From positions 62,001-126,000 of the forward strand of contig JAUJEA010000009.1 of NCBI GenBank assembly GCA_030442035.1: a stretch of 64,000 nucleotides of DNA, in the 5' to 3' direction. The notes below the pieces were generated by a model. The model had not been told where the DNA came from and ran no database searches. It saw nothing but the letters and a program-made list of their open reading frames with translations. Position numbers and translations under genes: made by a program. The DNA comes from Splendidivirga corallicola. Lineage in GTDB: Bacteria; Bacteroidota; Bacteroidia; Cytophagales; Cyclobacteriaceae. Below, piece after piece: positions 18,708-27,661 of this stretch (position 1 is the stretch's first letter; each line of letters starts with the position of its first letter).

Positions 18708-21222
18708 ATTTTTCATTACATACTTCCTATGCTTTATTTTCAATTTTTCAATTGAGGCACAGGAAAAAAATGGGAAAGAACCACTAAAGGAAGTTCTGAA
18801 AGTTTTAGAGTTAAGATATCAAATTGCTTTTACCTATGCCGATGAGAATATTGAAAATCTCTTTATTCAAATCCCTGATTCATCATTAAAGCTTAAGGAG
18901 GTTCTATCATATCTGCAGCAAAACACGAACCTGGTTTTCCAGAAATTAGATGATCGGTTTGTTACCATAAGTAAGTCAAGGAATAAAACTTTTTCCATTT
19001 GTGGTTTCCTGATCGATCGGGAAAGTAAAAAAGGAATACCTGGCGCGAGTATAAAGGTCGATGAGAAATTCGCAATCAGCAATGATGATGGTTATTTTGA
19101 ATTACATGATCTCACAAAGGAAAATACCCTTACCATTCGCTCGCTTGGTTTTGAAGAATTAATGCTGCGAGGCTCGGACTTTGAAGCAGATCCATGTAAA
19201 AAGATCTTACTAAGACCTAGTGTGGCCGAACTTAAGGAGGTGATTATTGAGAATTTCATTACCCAGGGTATTAGTAAAAAACTGGATGGATCCTTTCAGA
19301 TCAATACAGCGCAACTTGGAATTTTACCTGGATTAATAGAACAGGATGTGTTGCAAACCATCCAGGCACTACCGGGAATTCAAAGCATTAATGAAAGGGT
19401 TTCAGATATTAATGTGCGCGGTGGTACCAATGATCAGAATCTTTTGCTTTGGGATGGAATAAGAATGTATCAATCCGGCCATTTCTTTGGATTAATTTCA
19501 GCATTCAATCCTCATCTTACTGAAAAGGTTTCCTTGATAAAGAATGGGACCAGTGCTTCCCTGAATGAAGGAGTATCCAGTACTATCGACATCCACTCCA
19601 ATGATAAGATAGCCGATAGCCTCAATATTGGTATTGGCATCAATTTGATCAATGCGGACCTTTTCATGAAAATACCCCTCTCAAAGAAAATTTCAATCGA
19701 ATTGTCAGCTCGGAGATCCATAGCCGATATTGTTCAGACGCCCACTTATGATCAGTATTTTGACAGGGCTTTTAGAGATACCGAAGTGACCAGTTCAGTA
19801 GACACCGATAATGGTCTGATCGATACTAATGAGGAATTTAACTTTCATGACTTTAGCTTTAAATTGCTTCATCATATTTCAGATAGGGATAAGCTTAGAA
19901 TTAATTTCATCAACATTGAGAACCGGATTGAATTTGAGGAAAATGCGGAAGTTGATAATATGCTGGAATTTAGAACCAGCAGTTTGAAACAAAAAAATTT
20001 AGCTTCAGGTATCTCCTATTCCCGGACTTGGAATGAAAGTTTTAAAACTAACGTTTTATTGTACCTCTCAACCTATGATCTTTCTGCTGTCAATTTTGAT
20101 ATTTTAAATGATCAAAAGCTAATTCAGGAAAATGAAGTACTGGATACCGGAATTAAGCTAAATGCAGCGTTTACTTTGTCCGATAATTTATCGGTATCCG
20201 GTGGGTATCAGTTTTTTGAAGTGGGGGTCGGCAATACAGAAGATATTAACAATCCACGTTTCAGACGCTTTATCAAAGATGTTGTTAGAACACATGCGGT
20301 GTATTCGGAATGGGATCTTTCCTCGAACTCCAGAAGAAGTAATCTGAAACTAGGCGTTAGAGCTAATTACTTCAAGAAGTTCGAAACTTTCAGGCTTGAA
20401 CCTAGGTTAAATTTTAGCTATTTAATTTCGGATCGTTTTTCATTGGAAGTATTGGGGGAAATGAAAACCCAAACCTCCACACAGGTCATTGATCTTCAAA
20501 ATGATTTTTTAGGAATAGAAAAAAGACGGTGGAGACTGGCGAATGAGGAAGATGTACCTTTGGTAACTAGCCAGCAACTCTCAGCCGGTTTCCAATATGA
20601 ATTCAATGATTTACTGATCTCCTTTGATGCTTATTTAAAGGAAGTGGAAGGAATCACCACCGCTAGTCAGGGTTTTCAGAATCAATTTCAATTTGTCAGG
20701 ACTGCCGGTGGTTATACCGCAAAAGGTATTGATTTTTTAATCAACAAAAAATTCCAACGATTAAATGCCTGGTTAAGCTACTCCTATGCAAAAAACGCCT
20801 TTACCTTTAATGACTTGGTACCACCGGAGTTCCCCAATAATTTAGACATTACCCATTCAGTTGATCTGGCCGGTAGCTACCAAATCGGTCAATTTCAAAT
20901 TTCTACCGGATTGAAATGGCATGCGGGAGCTCCATTTACACCTCCGGTTGAGGGAAGCGAGATTACTGATAATAAGATCAATTATGATTCACCGAATGCT
21001 CAGCGGTTAGAAGATTATCTTCGATGGGATATTTCTACCAGATACCAAATGATGATAAAAAATGGTGTGAGGGTAGAATTCGGAGCTTCCATCTGGAATG
21101 TATTAGACCGTGAAAACACGGTCAATCAATACTATACCATTGATAGTGAAAATCAAATAGAAATAGTAAAGCAAAACTCGCTTGGCCTTACGCCTAATAT
21201 TTCCATGAGGTTAAATTTTTAG
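18694..21222 (+). CDS. TonB-dependent outer-membrane receptor with STN signalling domain
   Basis: 842 aa from a GTG start inside the fecR-like gene. A signal peptide precedes an STN domain (about 25-95), a carboxypeptidase-D-like beta-sandwich (F-S-I-C-G-F-L-I-D-R-E-S-K-K-G-I-P-G-A-S), a plug (about 200-310, N-V-R-G-G-T-N-D-Q-N-L-L-L-W-D-G-I), and a 22-strand-type barrel ending in M-R-L-N-F. The STN domain talks to FecR, so this receptor controls its own synthesis. No SusD gene follows, so the substrate may be a metal chelate, peptide or small molecule rather than a glycan. Confidence 0.92.
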   Translation: MTLNRFFITYFLCFIFNFSIEAQEKNGKEPLKEVLKVLELRYQIAFTYADENIENLFIQIPDSSLKLKEVLSYLQQNTNLVFQKLDDRFVTISKSRNKTFSICGFLIDRESKKGIPGASIKVDEKFAISNDDGYFELHDLTKENTLTIRSLGFEELMLRGSDFEADPCKKILLRPSVAELKEVIIENFITQGISKKLDGSFQINTAQLGILPGLIEQDVLQTIQALPGIQSINERVSDINVRGGTNDQNLLLWDGIRMYQSGHFFGLISAFNPHLTEKVSLIKNGTSASLNEGVSSTIDIHSNDKIADSLNIGIGINLINADLFMKIPLSKKISIELSARRSIADIVQTPTYDQYFDRAFRDTEVTSSVDTDNGLIDTNEEFNFHDFSFKLLHHISDRDKLRINFINIENRIEFEENAEVDNMLEFRTSSLKQKNLASGISYSRTWNESFKTNVLLYLSTYDLSAVNFDILNDQKLIQENEVLDTGIKLNAAFTLSDNLSVSGGYQFFEVGVGNTEDINNPRFRRFIKDVVRTHAVYSEWDLSSNSRRSNLKLGVRANYFKKFETFRLEPRLNFSYLISDRFSLEVLGEMKTQTSTQVIDLQNDFLGIEKRRWRLANEEDVPLVTSQQLSAGFQYEFNDLLISFDAYLKEVEGITTASQGFQNQFQFVRTAGGYTAKGIDFLINKKFQRLNAWLSYSYAKNAFTFNDLVPPEFPNNLDITHSVDLAGSYQIGQFQISTGLKWHAGAPFTPPVEGSEITDNKINYDSPNAQRLEDYLRWDISTRYQMMIKNGVRVEFGASIWNVLDRENTVNQYYTIDSENQIEIVKQNSLGLTPNISMRLNF

Positions 21223-21297
21223 CATTGGTATCGTGAGGACAATCATATTCAAATCTGATCTCTGTCATAGAGAAACATACCAGGCTTTCATATCTAG

Positions 21298-21309
21298 TGA
21301 TTATGATCC
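21298..21309. promoter_or_regulatory. Possible Crp/Fnr box (one mismatch)
   Basis: TGATTATGATCC differs by one base from TGAT-N4-ATCA. It lies about 195 nt upstream of the first GH130 gene, which is distant for an activator site, so support is weak. Confidence 0.3.
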
Positions 21310-21503
21310 ATTTCCAGCATAGCTATTCATGTTGTTGGAAGTTGGTCCATGTAAGAGTCATATTAATTGGAATGTTTAAGTCTGGAAATCTCTGTCTGTT
21401 TTTATAACTTGTATTTAGAGCAAAATAGGAGAATACCAAACGCAACCACTAAACATTGTTATAGAAATGTATCAAGTGATTTTGGAATTGAAAGTTGCCT
21501 TTT

Positions 21504-22967
21504 ATGAAAATCAAGGTAAGTCCGGTTAAAGTATATAGACAGGAGTTAAGTTTTGACCCTGATCACTCACGCGTTATTACACGTTTTTTTGAACCTAGTC
21601 AGATAAGAAAGAACAATATTGTCAGAAGGGTATTGGGGCTTTCAGCGGATGAGGTAAATGCTATTTTGGCTCAAACATTGCAAAACTTTGAGGATCGTCA
21701 TAGGAACGTTAAAAGAATTTTCAAGGATAATTACGACAAACTCCATTTAGATATTGATACCTCGCTGGAAAGGACCTTGTTGATCGGTGCTTACTTTACG
21801 ATGGAATATTCCATAGAAACTGCGGCCTTATTGAATCCATCAATCGTTGCACATCCTGATCAGCGCAATCTTAAGAAAAGATCTCTGCGGGTTATTTTAA
21901 GCTTTAGGGCAGTTGGCGAGGGGCATATGTCATCCATTGTGTTTAGAGAAGGCATTATCAACAGTAGGGGCAAACTGAGTATTTTACCTAATGGCCATCA
22001 TTTGGAAAGTGCTAAAATTATTCAGAACACACTGTATTCCAAAAAAGATATTTCATCCATTCTGAGGCAACTTCAATGTTATGATCCGATTGAGCAAATT
22101 ATGAACAATTTGTTGGAGGAATTCTCTTATGATGAACTAATGAAAGGCGTTGAGAAATTCAGAAGCAAAAAAAGCCTTAGCCATGAATGCAATGAAGCCG
22201 TGGAAACGCTCCTATGGCTTGTTAAATCGAATTATGAAATTAAATTTGACAAGGAACTTAATATTGCGGGGCGTGTTATTTTCCCTAGGTCCAAAGGAGA
22301 AATTAAGGCATTGGAAGACGCCAGGTTCGTGTCTTTTGAAGATAATAAAGAGCAGCAATATTTTGCCACCTATACCGCTTATGATGGCCATAATATTTTG
22401 CCTGAGATAATAGAAACAAAGGATTTTATCAGGTTCAAGATTATGACACTTGTTGGTAAGGGAGCACGGAATAAAGGTATGGCACTTTTTCCGGAGAAGA
22501 TCAAGGGTAAATATGCAATGATTTCCAGGGTGGATAATGAGAATTTGTTTATCATGTTTTCAGACGATATTTATCATTGGGAAGAACCTGTCCTCCTTAA
22601 GAAACCAACCTATTATTGGGAGTTCTACCAAATTGGTAACAATGGATCACCCCTGAAGACCGAGAAAGGATGGTTGTTGTTGATCCATGGTGTAGGTCCT
22701 GTGCGCACTTATTGCATTGGAGCCATTCTGCTTGATCTGGAAGACCCGACAAAAGTAATTGGGATGATCAGAGATCCTATCTTATTTTCAAACGAGGATG
22801 AGCGGGATGGATATGTGCCGAACGTAGTATATTCATGCGGCTCTATTGTTCATCATGATTATCTTATCATGCCCTATGCTATGTCTGATTCCAGGTCTGG
22901 GGTGGCCAAATTTCAGGTTGGTGAGCTATTGGAACACATTGAGCCTTTACCTCAAGCCAGCCATTAG
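21504..22967 (+). CDS. Glycoside hydrolase family 130-like (mannoside phosphorylase) protein
   Basis: 487 aa; ATG 21504 is preferred over a TTG at 21495. The N-terminal 200 residues are helical. The C-terminal five-bladed propeller shows GH130 features: G-E-I-K-A-L-E-D-A-R-F, Y-F-A-T-Y-T-A-Y-D-G, F-P-E-K-I-K-G-K-Y-A-M-I-S-R, and G-x-x-P-L-K-T-E-K-G-W-L-L-L-I-H-G. GH130 enzymes phosphorolyse or hydrolyse beta-mannosides. A second GH130 gene and a GT4 gene follow on the same strand, which suggests turnover of a mannose-containing oligosaccharide. Substrate not determined. Confidence 0.85.
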   Translation: MKIKVSPVKVYRQELSFDPDHSRVITRFFEPSQIRKNNIVRRVLGLSADEVNAILAQTLQNFEDRHRNVKRIFKDNYDKLHLDIDTSLERTLLIGAYFTMEYSIETAALLNPSIVAHPDQRNLKKRSLRVILSFRAVGEGHMSSIVFREGIINSRGKLSILPNGHHLESAKIIQNTLYSKKDISSILRQLQCYDPIEQIMNNLLEEFSYDELMKGVEKFRSKKSLSHECNEAVETLLWLVKSNYEIKFDKELNIAGRVIFPRSKGEIKALEDARFVSFEDNKEQQYFATYTAYDGHNILPEIIETKDFIRFKIMTLVGKGARNKGMALFPEKIKGKYAMISRVDNENLFIMFSDDIYHWEEPVLLKKPTYYWEFYQIGNNGSPLKTEKGWLLLIHGVGPVRTYCIGAILLDLEDPTKVIGMIRDPILFSNEDERDGYVPNVVYSCGSIVHHDYLIMPYAMSDSRSGVAKFQVGELLEHIEPLPQASH

Positions 22968-22992
22968 TAGCTTGTTCCTGCCGAACCTTCGC

Positions 22993-23436
22993 TTAAACTT
23001 TTACCGCCCAGAGATCCTTTAAGGCCTTAGGAAGAACTGCCATGATATCTTTGGCTTCTCCTCTTGAAATGTGTCGTTGCAGAACACTAAATACTATCGA
23101 GATGGTTTTCTCCCCGCTGGCATCATTTGAGAAATCATACTGACCGGTAGGATAATCTTCGAGTTGTACTTCTTCGATAAACTCTCTGACCGTTCTAACG
23201 CGTTTTGACTTGTGTTTTGAACTCCATCCTTCAACATAGATTCCCTTGAGTGCCACAGGCAACTGCGCTAATAGCTGCAGTGATTCCTCAAAGGTTAACC
23301 TGTTTCTTAATGCATGTAAAACCGATCTTAGAATGCGTCCGGTTAATTCTCTTTCGCCCGGAAATCCAAGCTCCTTTCCAAGTTCGTTGAGAATTTCATT
23401 TCCCTTAGAAGCATATTTATCAAAATTAACAGCCAT
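22993..23436 (-). CDS. DUF2267 domain protein
   Basis: 147 aa, all-helical, with A-L-R-N-R-L-T-F-E-E-S-L-Q-L-L-A-Q-L-P-V-A-L-K-G and a second similar half I-S-R-G-E-A-K-D-I-M-A-V-L-P-K-A-L-K-D-L-W. DUF2267 proteins often sit among universal stress proteins and cation ATPases. The molecular function is unknown. It lies 25 nt beyond the convergent GH130 gene and downstream of a phosphoribosyltransferase gene on the same strand. Confidence 0.85.
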   Translation of the reverse strand: MAVNFDKYASKGNEILNELGKELGFPGERELTGRILRSVLHALRNRLTFEESLQLLAQLPVALKGIYVEGWSSKHKSKRVRTVREFIEEVQLEDYPTGQYDFSNDASGEKTISIVFSVLQRHISRGEAKDIMAVLPKALKDLWAVKV

Positions 23437-23509
23437 AATTCCAGTTTTAAATTTGAATTAAAAATTATGATTCAATCGATTTAACAGGCTTTCCCCTGAT
23501 TAAATGACT

Positions 23510-24151
23510 TCACTTAAGATGCACCAATTGGTTCTCATCTTTGGTTTTGTTCAGCCATTTTTGTACTTGCTCTTCAGTGACTTGTTCAAACTCCTTATAG
23601 GATCCGCTTACCGAATAGAAGCTCTTAGGGGAATCCAGGTAAACAAGTTCATCCACAGAACTTTTTATTCTTGCCAAAGCATCCTCTGACCCTACAGGAA
23701 TCGCAGCAATAATCTTTTTGGGATCCATTTTTGATACTTCTTTGATGGTTGTTAGGAGTGTGCTCCCGGTGGCTGCCCCATCATCTACGATGATTACCAT
23801 TTTATTTTTGAGTTTAACGGGTCTCTTGCCTCCCAGGAATTTCTTATAGTTTTCTTTTAATTGATTTCGGATACTTTTGATTTCCTTTTTAAGATATTCC
23901 TCTGTAACCTGCGCATCACCATTGATGATTACTCCATGCAGACCAACAGAACCAATAGCAAACTCCTTGTTGACCGGATGACCGATCTTTTTGGACATAA
24001 CCAGGCCCATTGGCATGTTCAATGCTTTTGAAACGATGTATCCGATTGGCACACCTCCTTTTGGAATTGCAAGAACAACTCCCTTTTCATTTTTGTATTT
24101 CATGAGCCTTTCGGTCAACTGCAATGCTGCATCAATTCGGTTCTTGAACAT
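23510..24151 (-). CDS. Phosphoribosyltransferase family protein
   Basis: 213 aa. The PRPP-binding motif is M-V-I-I-V-D-D-G-A-A-T-G-S-T. The N-terminus has A-I-P-K-G-G-V-P-I-G-Y. This resembles the free-standing PRTase-like proteins found in dormancy/stress gene sets (for example Rv0571c) rather than a dedicated purine salvage enzyme; substrate unknown. A TGAT-N4-ATCA site lies 70-81 nt upstream, in the region shared with the divergent GH130 gene. Confidence 0.86.
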   Translation of the reverse strand: MFKNRIDAALQLTERLMKYKNEKGVVLAIPKGGVPIGYIVSKALNMPMGLVMSKKIGHPVNKEFAIGSVGLHGVIINGDAQVTEEYLKKEIKSIRNQLKENYKKFLGGKRPVKLKNKMVIIVDDGAATGSTLLTTIKEVSKMDPKKIIAAIPVGSEDALARIKSSVDELVYLDSPKSFYSVSGSYKEFEQVTEEQVQKWLNKTKDENQLVHLK

Positions 24152-24220
24152 TTTACCACTGTTTAGTGCAAACTACCTATTGCTAAATCCTTTACCGTTG
24201 ACCTGCATCAATCAGACGTT

Positions 24221-24232
24221 TGATTAGGATCA
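24221..24232. promoter_or_regulatory. Crp/Fnr-type box TGATTAGGATCA
   Basis: Exact match to TGAT-N4-ATCA in the 138-nt region between the divergent phosphoribosyltransferase (-) and GH130 (+) genes. Part of a set of similar sites across 24-47 kb. Confidence 0.6.
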
Positions 24233-24289
24233 TTTGATGATCATCATGAAATCACTTCATTGGTATTCTTTTACATGGAGATTCCTGCG

Positions 24290-25345
24290 ATGCTGAAAAT
24301 TCAAAAACATGGAGTACTACTCAAAAAAACATCTTTGAAATTCGAAGATGAAGGGGTTTTCAATCCTGCTTGTATAAAAGCCGGAGAGAATATTCATATG
24401 TTTTACAGAGCCACAAGAAAAGAGAATTATTCCACATTGGGTTATTGCCTTTTGGAAAACCCGCTTAAAATAAAACATCGATATGATAAGCCTGTTTTGT
24501 TGCCGGAGGATGGAATAAAGGGAATAGAAGATCCAAGAATAACAAAAATCGATGATACTTATTATTTGACCTATACTGTTTATGATGGCGTTAATGCGAG
24601 AGGGGCGCTTGCTACAAGTAAGGATCTAAAAATTTTCTGTAAAGAAGGGTTTTTAACACCGGAATTTACTTATGAAGAATTTAAACGTTTGGCAGAAGTT
24701 GATAGTAAGGTTCGGGAAAAATATTTCAGACACTTTGAGCTATACAGAGAACGAGGGTTATTGAATGATGGCAAGAAACGACCTAAACTACTCATTTGGG
24801 ATAAAAATGTAATTTTCTTTCCAAAAAAGATCAATGGAAAGCTTGCTTATCTACATCGGATCAGACCTGGGATACAATTGGTGTTGATCAATAGCCTCAA
24901 GGACTTATCCAGGGAATTCTGGGAACAGTATTTTATGAATTTTTCGAACTACATTGTACTCGATCCAAAATATCAATTTGAAGCAAGTTACATTGGAGGA
25001 GGTTGCCCACCAATTGAGACCAAAGATGGTTGGTTGTTGATTTATCATGCTGTGCAAGATACTCCCAAAGGCTATGTTTATAGTGCCGGTGCAGCATTGT
25101 TAGACTTGAAGGATCCCACAAAAGAAATTGGCAGACTCAGAACTCCACTCTTCTCTCCAAAGCTCAAATGGGAAAAAGAAGGTGTAGTGAATAACGTGGT
25201 ATTTCCAACAGGAGCCATTATGCAAGATGATACTTTATACATCTATTATGGAGCAGCTGATGAGAGAATTGGTGTGGCCTCCACGAAATTGAGCGAGTTA
25301 TTAGATAAATTAAAAAGAACATACCATGCGACATACCATAACTAA
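24290..25345 (+). CDS. Glycoside hydrolase family 130 protein (second copy)
   Basis: 351 aa from ATG 24290 (MLKIQKHG); an ATG at 24275 and TTG at 24260 are alternatives. It shows G-V-F-N-P-A-C-I, M-F-Y-R-A, G-I-E-D-P-R-I-T, Y-L-T-Y-T-V-Y-D-G-V-N-A-R, a W-x-x-N-V-I-F-F-P-K-K-I-N-G-K block and P-I-E-T-K-D-G-W-L-L-I-Y-H-A, all typical of the GH130 propeller with its catalytic Asp in E-D-P-R. It overlaps the following GT4 gene by 20 nt, so the two are translationally coupled. A beta-mannoside phosphorylase/hydrolase role is inferred. Confidence 0.87.
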   Translation: MLKIQKHGVLLKKTSLKFEDEGVFNPACIKAGENIHMFYRATRKENYSTLGYCLLENPLKIKHRYDKPVLLPEDGIKGIEDPRITKIDDTYYLTYTVYDGVNARGALATSKDLKIFCKEGFLTPEFTYEEFKRLAEVDSKVREKYFRHFELYRERGLLNDGKKRPKLLIWDKNVIFFPKKINGKLAYLHRIRPGIQLVLINSLKDLSREFWEQYFMNFSNYIVLDPKYQFEASYIGGGCPPIETKDGWLLIYHAVQDTPKGYVYSAGAALLDLKDPTKEIGRLRTPLFSPKLKWEKEGVVNNVVFPTGAIMQDDTLYIYYGAADERIGVASTKLSELLDKLKRTYHATYHN

Positions 25346-27608
25346 TAAACAGATCTTATTCATCTCATCATATCCACCCAGAGAATGCGGGATTGCCACA
25401 TTCTGTCAGGACCTTGTCAGAGCTCTCAATAAACAATTCAGCAAAGCCTATTCATTCAAAATATGTGCTTTGGAGGAGTGTGATCAATTGGGGAGAGTTT
25501 ATCCTGAAGAAGTGAAATATACACTTAAGACCAACCATAAAAAAAATTATAAAACGCTGGCTACTAAAATAAACCAGGATCCTGATATTGCGGCGGTTTT
25601 CATACAACATGAGTTTGGTCTTTTTAGCGGAGCTTTTGGCGATTATCTGTTGGAACTTTTAAGTATTCTGGAAAAACCTATTTTCACTATTTTTCATACA
25701 ATTCTTCCCGATACTTCTCCATCCCTGTTAAAGACAGTCAGCGCTATCGCCAAGTTTTCTGAACGAATAATTGTTATGACCCAAAAGTCTTCCCGGCTCC
25801 TTCAGAAGTGTTATGGTATTGATCCGGTTCAAATTCAAGTATTCCCACATGGTACACACCTGACAGTCTGGAAAGATAAACGCTTTTTAAAGAGAAAATA
25901 TGGATTGAGCAATAGATCGGTGCTTTCCACTTTTGGGTTGATGGGGCCGAACAAAAATGTTGAAACAGCCATAAAGGCCATGCCAAAGATCATTCAGTAT
26001 TTTCCCAACACCACTTACCTGATCTTAGGAAAAACACATCCTGGTATAGTAGCAAAGGAAGGTGAAAAATACCGGGCTCATTTGGAAGAATTAGTAGATG
26101 GTTTGGGCTTGGAGGAGCATGTCAAATTCGTTAACAGATATCTGTCGCTGGAAGAACTATTAGAGTACTTATTATTGACCGATATCTATCTGTTTACCTC
26201 AAAGGATCCCAATCAAGCTGTTAGTGGTACTTTCTCCTATGCCATGGCATGTGGCTCTCCTATTATTTCCACACCCATACCCCATGCCTTGGAACTTATA
26301 GATCCTGAAACTGGAATGTTCTTTGATTTTGAGGACAGCGAGCATTTATCAAGATGTGTTATGAGACTTCTTAAGAGTCCTAAGAAATTGGAATCATTAA
26401 GTTTGAATGCGCTTCACAAAATGAGACTAACGGTGTGGGAAAATGTGGCCATCCTGTATTTTCGATTATTGAATAACTTTTTTGGAAAAGATAATTTTCA
26501 AGGCTACAACTTGCCTGACATTTCACTTGAACATATCAAAAGACTTACCACCGAAAGAGGCATGATACAATTTTCCAAGATAAATGAACCGGATGTCGAT
26601 TCGGGTTACACTTTGGATGATAATGCCAGAGCATTGATTGCACTTACCATGCATCAAGCTTTAATGAAAACGGCAGAGAGCACGGAACTAATTAGCCGCT
26701 ATCTCAAGTTCATAATCAATTGCCAACAGAAAGACGGCAAGTTCCTGAATTATGTAGATGTCAAGGGAGCTTTTCATTCACAGAATCATTATGTAAATCT
26801 GGAAGACTCAAATGCCCGAGCTATTTGGGCCCTTGGATACTTTGTAGCGAACAATGGCACTGAAGATGAAGATGTATCTTTTAGGGTATTGCTGAGTTTG
26901 TCCAAAGCGCTTACATGGATCCAGGGTGTTGAATCACCCAGAGCCATTGCCTTCATCATCAAAGGATTATATTACTTCTACCAGCATTGGCCATTCCACA
27001 AAACCTATCAACTCATCATCCAAATGGCTAATAAATTGGTCGTTAGGTTTTTGAGATCAGCGGAAGATAATTGGGATTGGTTTGAGGATTATATGACCTA
27101 CGCCAATAGTATTATGCCGGAAGCGCTACTATATGTTTATAAACTTACCGGAAAGCCTATCTATAAAGACATTGCACAGAATACAATGGATTTTTTAATA
27201 TCAAAAACATTTACAGACAATCAGATTCAGGTAATCTCAAATCGAGGTTGGTACCACAAAGGCAAAGAGAAAAACCACTTTGGAGAACAGCCTATCGATG
27301 TTAGTTATACCATTCAAACTTTAGATCTTTTTCATGAGACTTTCCATGATCCAAAATACAAGGATCATTTAATTAAGGCTTTCAGCTGGTTCCTGGGCAA
27401 CAATAGGCTCAACCAGATCATATATGATCCGGTATCCGGTGGATGTTATGATGGTTTGGAAGAGTATGGCCCAAATCTCAATCAGGGTGCTGAGTCAACA
27501 GTGTGTTACCTGATTGCAAGATTGATCGCACAGAAATATATTGGTACTGAAGATAAGATCACCACTTTGGGAACCAGCGCCAAAAGATCGGAGAAAGTAA
27601 TCCAATAG
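25326..27608 (+). CDS. GT4 glycosyltransferase with C-terminal helical-hairpin domain
   Basis: 760 aa. The N-terminal GT-B part (1 to about 375) has S-S-Y-P-P-R-E-C-G-I-A-T-F, F-P-H-G, F-G-L-M-G-P-N-K-N-V-E-T-A and the donor-site region D-P-N-Q-A-V-S-G-T-F-S-Y-A-M-A-C-G-S-P-I-I-S-T. The C-terminal half (about 385-740) is alpha-helical with repeated Y-T-L-D-D-N-A-R-A-L and Y-V-N-L-E-D-S-N-A-R-A motifs, like six-hairpin (alpha/alpha) toroids. It may couple transfer to recognition of the glycan handled by the GH130 enzymes. Exact acceptor unknown. Confidence 0.85.
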   Translation: MRHTITNKQILFISSYPPRECGIATFCQDLVRALNKQFSKAYSFKICALEECDQLGRVYPEEVKYTLKTNHKKNYKTLATKINQDPDIAAVFIQHEFGLFSGAFGDYLLELLSILEKPIFTIFHTILPDTSPSLLKTVSAIAKFSERIIVMTQKSSRLLQKCYGIDPVQIQVFPHGTHLTVWKDKRFLKRKYGLSNRSVLSTFGLMGPNKNVETAIKAMPKIIQYFPNTTYLILGKTHPGIVAKEGEKYRAHLEELVDGLGLEEHVKFVNRYLSLEELLEYLLLTDIYLFTSKDPNQAVSGTFSYAMACGSPIISTPIPHALELIDPETGMFFDFEDSEHLSRCVMRLLKSPKKLESLSLNALHKMRLTVWENVAILYFRLLNNFFGKDNFQGYNLPDISLEHIKRLTTERGMIQFSKINEPDVDSGYTLDDNARALIALTMHQALMKTAESTELISRYLKFIINCQQKDGKFLNYVDVKGAFHSQNHYVNLEDSNARAIWALGYFVANNGTEDEDVSFRVLLSLSKALTWIQGVESPRAIAFIIKGLYYFYQHWPFHKTYQLIIQMANKLVVRFLRSAEDNWDWFEDYMTYANSIMPEALLYVYKLTGKPIYKDIAQNTMDFLISKTFTDNQIQVISNRGWYHKGKEKNHFGEQPIDVSYTIQTLDLFHETFHDPKYKDHLIKAFSWFLGNNRLNQIIYDPVSGGCYDGLEEYGPNLNQGAESTVCYLIARLIAQKYIGTEDKITTLGTSAKRSEKVIQ

Positions 27609-27661
27609 ATTCCGGATCATTGCTCTGGTTGAGTAGGATTCATTTATTGTCTGAATAAATA

